Source: Chitinophagaceae bacterium (GTDB lineage Bacteria > Bacteroidota > Bacteroidia > Chitinophagales > Chitinophagaceae). From it: 35,045 nt of DNA. Each line of letters starts with the position of its first letter. Within the stretch, counting starts at the first letter, position 1. A model generated the notes under the pieces. The model ran no database searches, had not been told where the DNA came from, and saw nothing but the letters and a program-made list of their open reading frames with translations. Below are positions 32,862 through 35,045 of this stretch, in pieces. The stretch spans positions 1 to 35,045 of the forward strand of contig CANCPA010000028.1 of NCBI GenBank assembly GCA_947379895.1, given 5' to 3'. Made by a program: the position numbers and the translations under genes.

Positions 32862-32935
32862 CTCGGAGGTATAGCCACCGAAGCGCAGCGATGGTAGGGC
32901 GTTACCTCCGAGCCGCAATTAGCCCGAGAGCGGCT
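32862..32935. repeat. GC-rich double hairpin upstream of the restriction-modification genes
   Basis: CTCGGAGGTA (32862-32871) and TACCTCCGAG (32903-32912) are perfect 10-bp complements, and AGCCGC (32911-32916) pairs with GCGGCT (32930-32935). The loop of the first contains CGAAGCGCAGCGATGG. The element is a GC-rich patch in AT-rich sequence, about 200 bp before the methyltransferase start. It is too far away and too symmetrical to be an obvious promoter element. The remaining bases from 32936 to 33133 are AT-rich and I see nothing in them. Confidence 0.65.
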
Positions 32936-33133
32936 ATTGTTGTAAGAAATGTAACTTATGCAAATTGTAAGGGGCTGTTTAGTTAAGCTAATTAGTTTTT
33001 TCTAATTTGATTTGTAATTAACTAATTTTCATAAAATCTGCTTATTAAAAACAACTAAATTCAAAATATCCACTATTTAATAAACTTTAAAACATTTCAA
33101 CTATTTTGCGCACTTGATAAAGGTGGTTGATAA

Positions 33134-34396
33134 ATGAATCTAAAAGAAAAAATAAGTATTGATGTATTTGATGGCAAGCGCTTTCAGATTAGATTAGTTG
33201 AACCAACTGATTATAAAAAAGCTATTGTAACACATTACCTTCATAACATGGATAATGGTGTTTCAAAGCATTATAAAGAAGATGCTCTTAAATTGATTAA
33301 GCAGCTTGTAACCTATAAACAAGAGGAAGAAGAGTTTTTAATAGTTGAAGAGGATGCATTACAACAATTACTTTTTGAAGTAGAAAACGTTCCATTTCCA
33401 ACTCCTAAAAAATATACATTCAAATTTATTGACCTTTTTGCAGGTATTGGAGGTTTTAGACTTGCAATGCAAAATCTTGGGGGGAAGTGTATTTTTACCT
33501 CTGAATGGGATAAAGAAGCACAAAAAACATATAGGGCTAATTTTGGAGAAGTTCCATTTGGCGATATTACAAAAGAAGAAACTAAAAGATTTATTCCTGA
33601 TAATTTTGATGTTTTATGTGCAGGTTTTCCTTGTCAAGCTTTTTCTATTGCAGGTAGACGAGGTGGGTTTGAAGATACAAGAGGTACCTTATTTTTTGAT
33701 GTAGCAGAAATTATAAAAAGAAAACAACCTAAAGCCATATTTCTTGAAAATGTTAAGGGGCTAAGAAATCATAACGGTGGGCGAACATTAGAAACTATCT
33801 TAAATGTACTTCGAAATGATTTAGAATATTATGTACCAGAACCACAAATTATAAATGCAAAAGAGTTTGGTGTACCGCAAAATAGAGAGCGGATTTATAT
33901 TGTAGGATTTAGAAAAGATTTGGGTGTTACTGAATTTGAATATCCAAAACCGACATGTGAGAAAGTTACATTTGCAGATGTAAAAGAAGAAAGCATTGTA
34001 CCAACAAAGTATTATTTATCTACACAATATGTTAAGACCTTAATTAATCATAAAGCTAGACATGAGGGAAAGGGTAACGGTTTTGGTTATGAAATAATTT
34101 CTGATAATGGAATTGCAAATGCAATTGTAGTAGGAGGGATGGGCAGAGAAAGGAATTTGGTTTTAGACAATCGAATTACAGATTTTACACCTACTACTCA
34201 TATAAAAGGAGTAGTAAATAAAGATGGGATAAGAAAGATGACTCCGAGAGAATGGGCTAGATTGCAAGGTTTTCCTGATGATTATATTATACCCGTTTCG
34301 GATTCTTCCGCTTATAAACAATTTGGTAATTCTGTTGCAGTTCCAGCAATACAGGCAACTGCAAATAATATTTTAAATTTAATACTCAATAATTAA
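33134..34396 (+). CDS. DNA (cytosine-5) methyltransferase of a type II R-M system
   Basis: This enzyme methylates the C5 of cytosine within a specific DNA site, protecting it from the partner nuclease. The 420 residues show all core C5 motifs: I FIDLFAGIGGF (98-108), IV GFPCQAFS with catalytic C167, VI ENVKGL (205-210), VIII QNRERIYIVGF (249-259), a short target-recognition region (about 270-350), IX PREWARLQGFPDDY and X FGNSVAVP. Before motif I is an extension of about 95 residues that is helical and charged (YKQEEEEFLIVEEDALQQLLFEVE). In some C5 enzymes such extensions bind the R-M promoter; that is a guess here. The recognition sequence cannot be read from the protein. It overlaps the next gene by one base (TAATG), so translation is coupled. 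No separate C-protein gene is seen. Confidence 0.95.
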   Translation: MNLKEKISIDVFDGKRFQIRLVEPTDYKKAIVTHYLHNMDNGVSKHYKEDALKLIKQLVTYKQEEEEFLIVEEDALQQLLFEVENVPFPTPKKYTFKFIDLFAGIGGFRLAMQNLGGKCIFTSEWDKEAQKTYRANFGEVPFGDITKEETKRFIPDNFDVLCAGFPCQAFSIAGRRGGFEDTRGTLFFDVAEIIKRKQPKAIFLENVKGLRNHNGGRTLETILNVLRNDLEYYVPEPQIINAKEFGVPQNRERIYIVGFRKDLGVTEFEYPKPTCEKVTFADVKEESIVPTKYYLSTQYVKTLINHKARHEGKGNGFGYEIISDNGIANAIVVGGMGRERNLVLDNRITDFTPTTHIKGVVNKDGIRKMTPREWARLQGFPDDYIIPVSDSSAYKQFGNSVAVPAIQATANNILNLILNN

Positions 34397-35019
34397 TGAA
34401 TCAACTAAACAAACTTGGTATTACAGTAGGCATTAATAATAAAGCTGAATTGGTTTTTGATAGTCTCTTTCCTGATTTTTTGGAAGTACAATATAACAAG
34501 CCTTCCGATTATATTACCACTTATTGGAATGCATATCAGAAACATCCTGAAGGAAACAACAATTTGAACGGTAAAATTTTCGAGTATATTTTAGCAACAC
34601 TATTTGCTAGGGAAAATATTTTGCCATTGTACATTAGTGCTAAAGTTGCGTTTGTTCCGAATGTAATTTATGATTTAATGTTTTATACAACTGAACGTGG
34701 TCCAATTTGTATTTCTGCAAAAACAAGTTTGAGAGAGCGTTATAAACAAGCTGACCTTGAAGCTATTGCCTTAAAATATGTTCATAGAAAAGCATTAAGT
34801 TATTTGGTTACACTTGAAGTAAATGAGGCTAAAAGTGTTCTAACGAAAATAAAAAGTGGTGATGTTATAGGATTAGATAATGTAGTTGTTGCCACGAGTG
34901 ATGACTTTAATAAACTAATTGATGAATTAAAATCTTACTCATTTTCTGAACCTCCAACAGTTAAAGTCATAGAAAGCAACCAAATAATAACTATTGAAAA
35001 AATGAATAGTTTAAAGTAA
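34396..35019 (+). CDS. Putative type II restriction endonuclease
   Basis: The 207-aa protein follows the methyltransferase with a one-base TAATG overlap, the classic layout of a type II system. A PD-(D/E)XK-like core can be read: E63 in GKIFEYILATLFA, D93 in VIYDLMFY, then a strand PICISAK with K109 and the basic KTSLRERYKQADLEAIALKYVHRKA helix. The residue two before the lysine is Ser rather than Asp/Glu, so the acidic site must be completed by another residue, a variation found in several endonucleases. I do not recognise the specific family or cutting site. Position and the KTSLRER-type block are the basis of the call. The gene is complete inside the window, 26 bp from its edge. Confidence 0.75.
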   Translation: MNQLNKLGITVGINNKAELVFDSLFPDFLEVQYNKPSDYITTYWNAYQKHPEGNNNLNGKIFEYILATLFARENILPLYISAKVAFVPNVIYDLMFYTTERGPICISAKTSLRERYKQADLEAIALKYVHRKALSYLVTLEVNEAKSVLTKIKSGDVIGLDNVVVATSDDFNKLIDELKSYSFSEPPTVKVIESNQIITIEKMNSLK

Positions 35020-35045
35020 TTACCACATATCAACTTGAACACAAG

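Noticed and set aside
32733-32986. Two opposed 61-codon frames over the GC-rich hairpin
   Set aside because: They overlap each other on opposite strands and cover a palindrome; neither looks like a protein.

Overview
The window comes from a low-GC member of the Bacteroidota, most likely a Chitinophagaceae/Sphingobacteriia-type bacterium. The evidence is a secreted protein with a type B (CHU_C) type IX secretion sorting domain, a C-terminally trimmed NtrC-like regulator, DUF6266-like proteins, weak or absent Shine-Dalgarno sequences, and the overall style of the permease, kinase and gyrase proteins. No rRNA, tRNA or CRISPR array was seen.

The first 28.2 kb is mostly ordinary chromosome. It opens with the tail of a transposase and a roughly 40-bp tandem repeat. 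Next come an NtrC-type regulator without a DNA-binding domain, a polysaccharide flippase (minus strand), an APC amino-acid permease, and a 1346-aa type IX-secreted, IgGFc-binding/PKD-like surface protein. A signalling block follows: a PAS/GAF histidine kinase, a stand-alone receiver and a receiver-PAS-HisKA_3 kinase. Facing it are a small secreted heavy-metal-associated protein, a short sugar transferase, purC, an unknown protein and purU, all on the minus strand. A plus-strand group then holds an O-methyltransferase abutting a glucosaminidase/LysM protein, and hpt. Then queD and an unknown 320-aa protein lie on the minus strand, followed by a poorly coding kilobase and gyrA with a downstream exported repeat-like protein. 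A strong terminator at about 28.2 kb closes that unit.

From 28.4 kb onward the window is accessory. A compact minus-strand cluster (28.6-31.25 kb) encodes a catalytic-domain-only tyrosine recombinase, two paralogous DUF6266-like proteins, a 62-aa membrane protein and a 58-aa protein. It is bracketed by long hairpins, one of which carries an 11-bp arm identical to the XerD arm of the E. coli dif site as I remember it. This looks like a roughly 3-kb mobile or integrated element that I cannot assign to a known class.

From 31.25 to 33.13 kb there is no convincing gene but very dense structure: stem-loops, a perfect (GGGT)3GGG quadruplex motif, a GC-rich imperfect palindrome of about 480 bp whose two arms each carry an array of 11-bp repeats, a 33-bp inverted repeat enclosing 27-bp direct repeats, and a further GC-rich hairpin. 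The window ends with a two-gene type II restriction-modification system: a cytosine-5 methyltransferase overlapping by one base a putative PD-(D/E)XK endonuclease.
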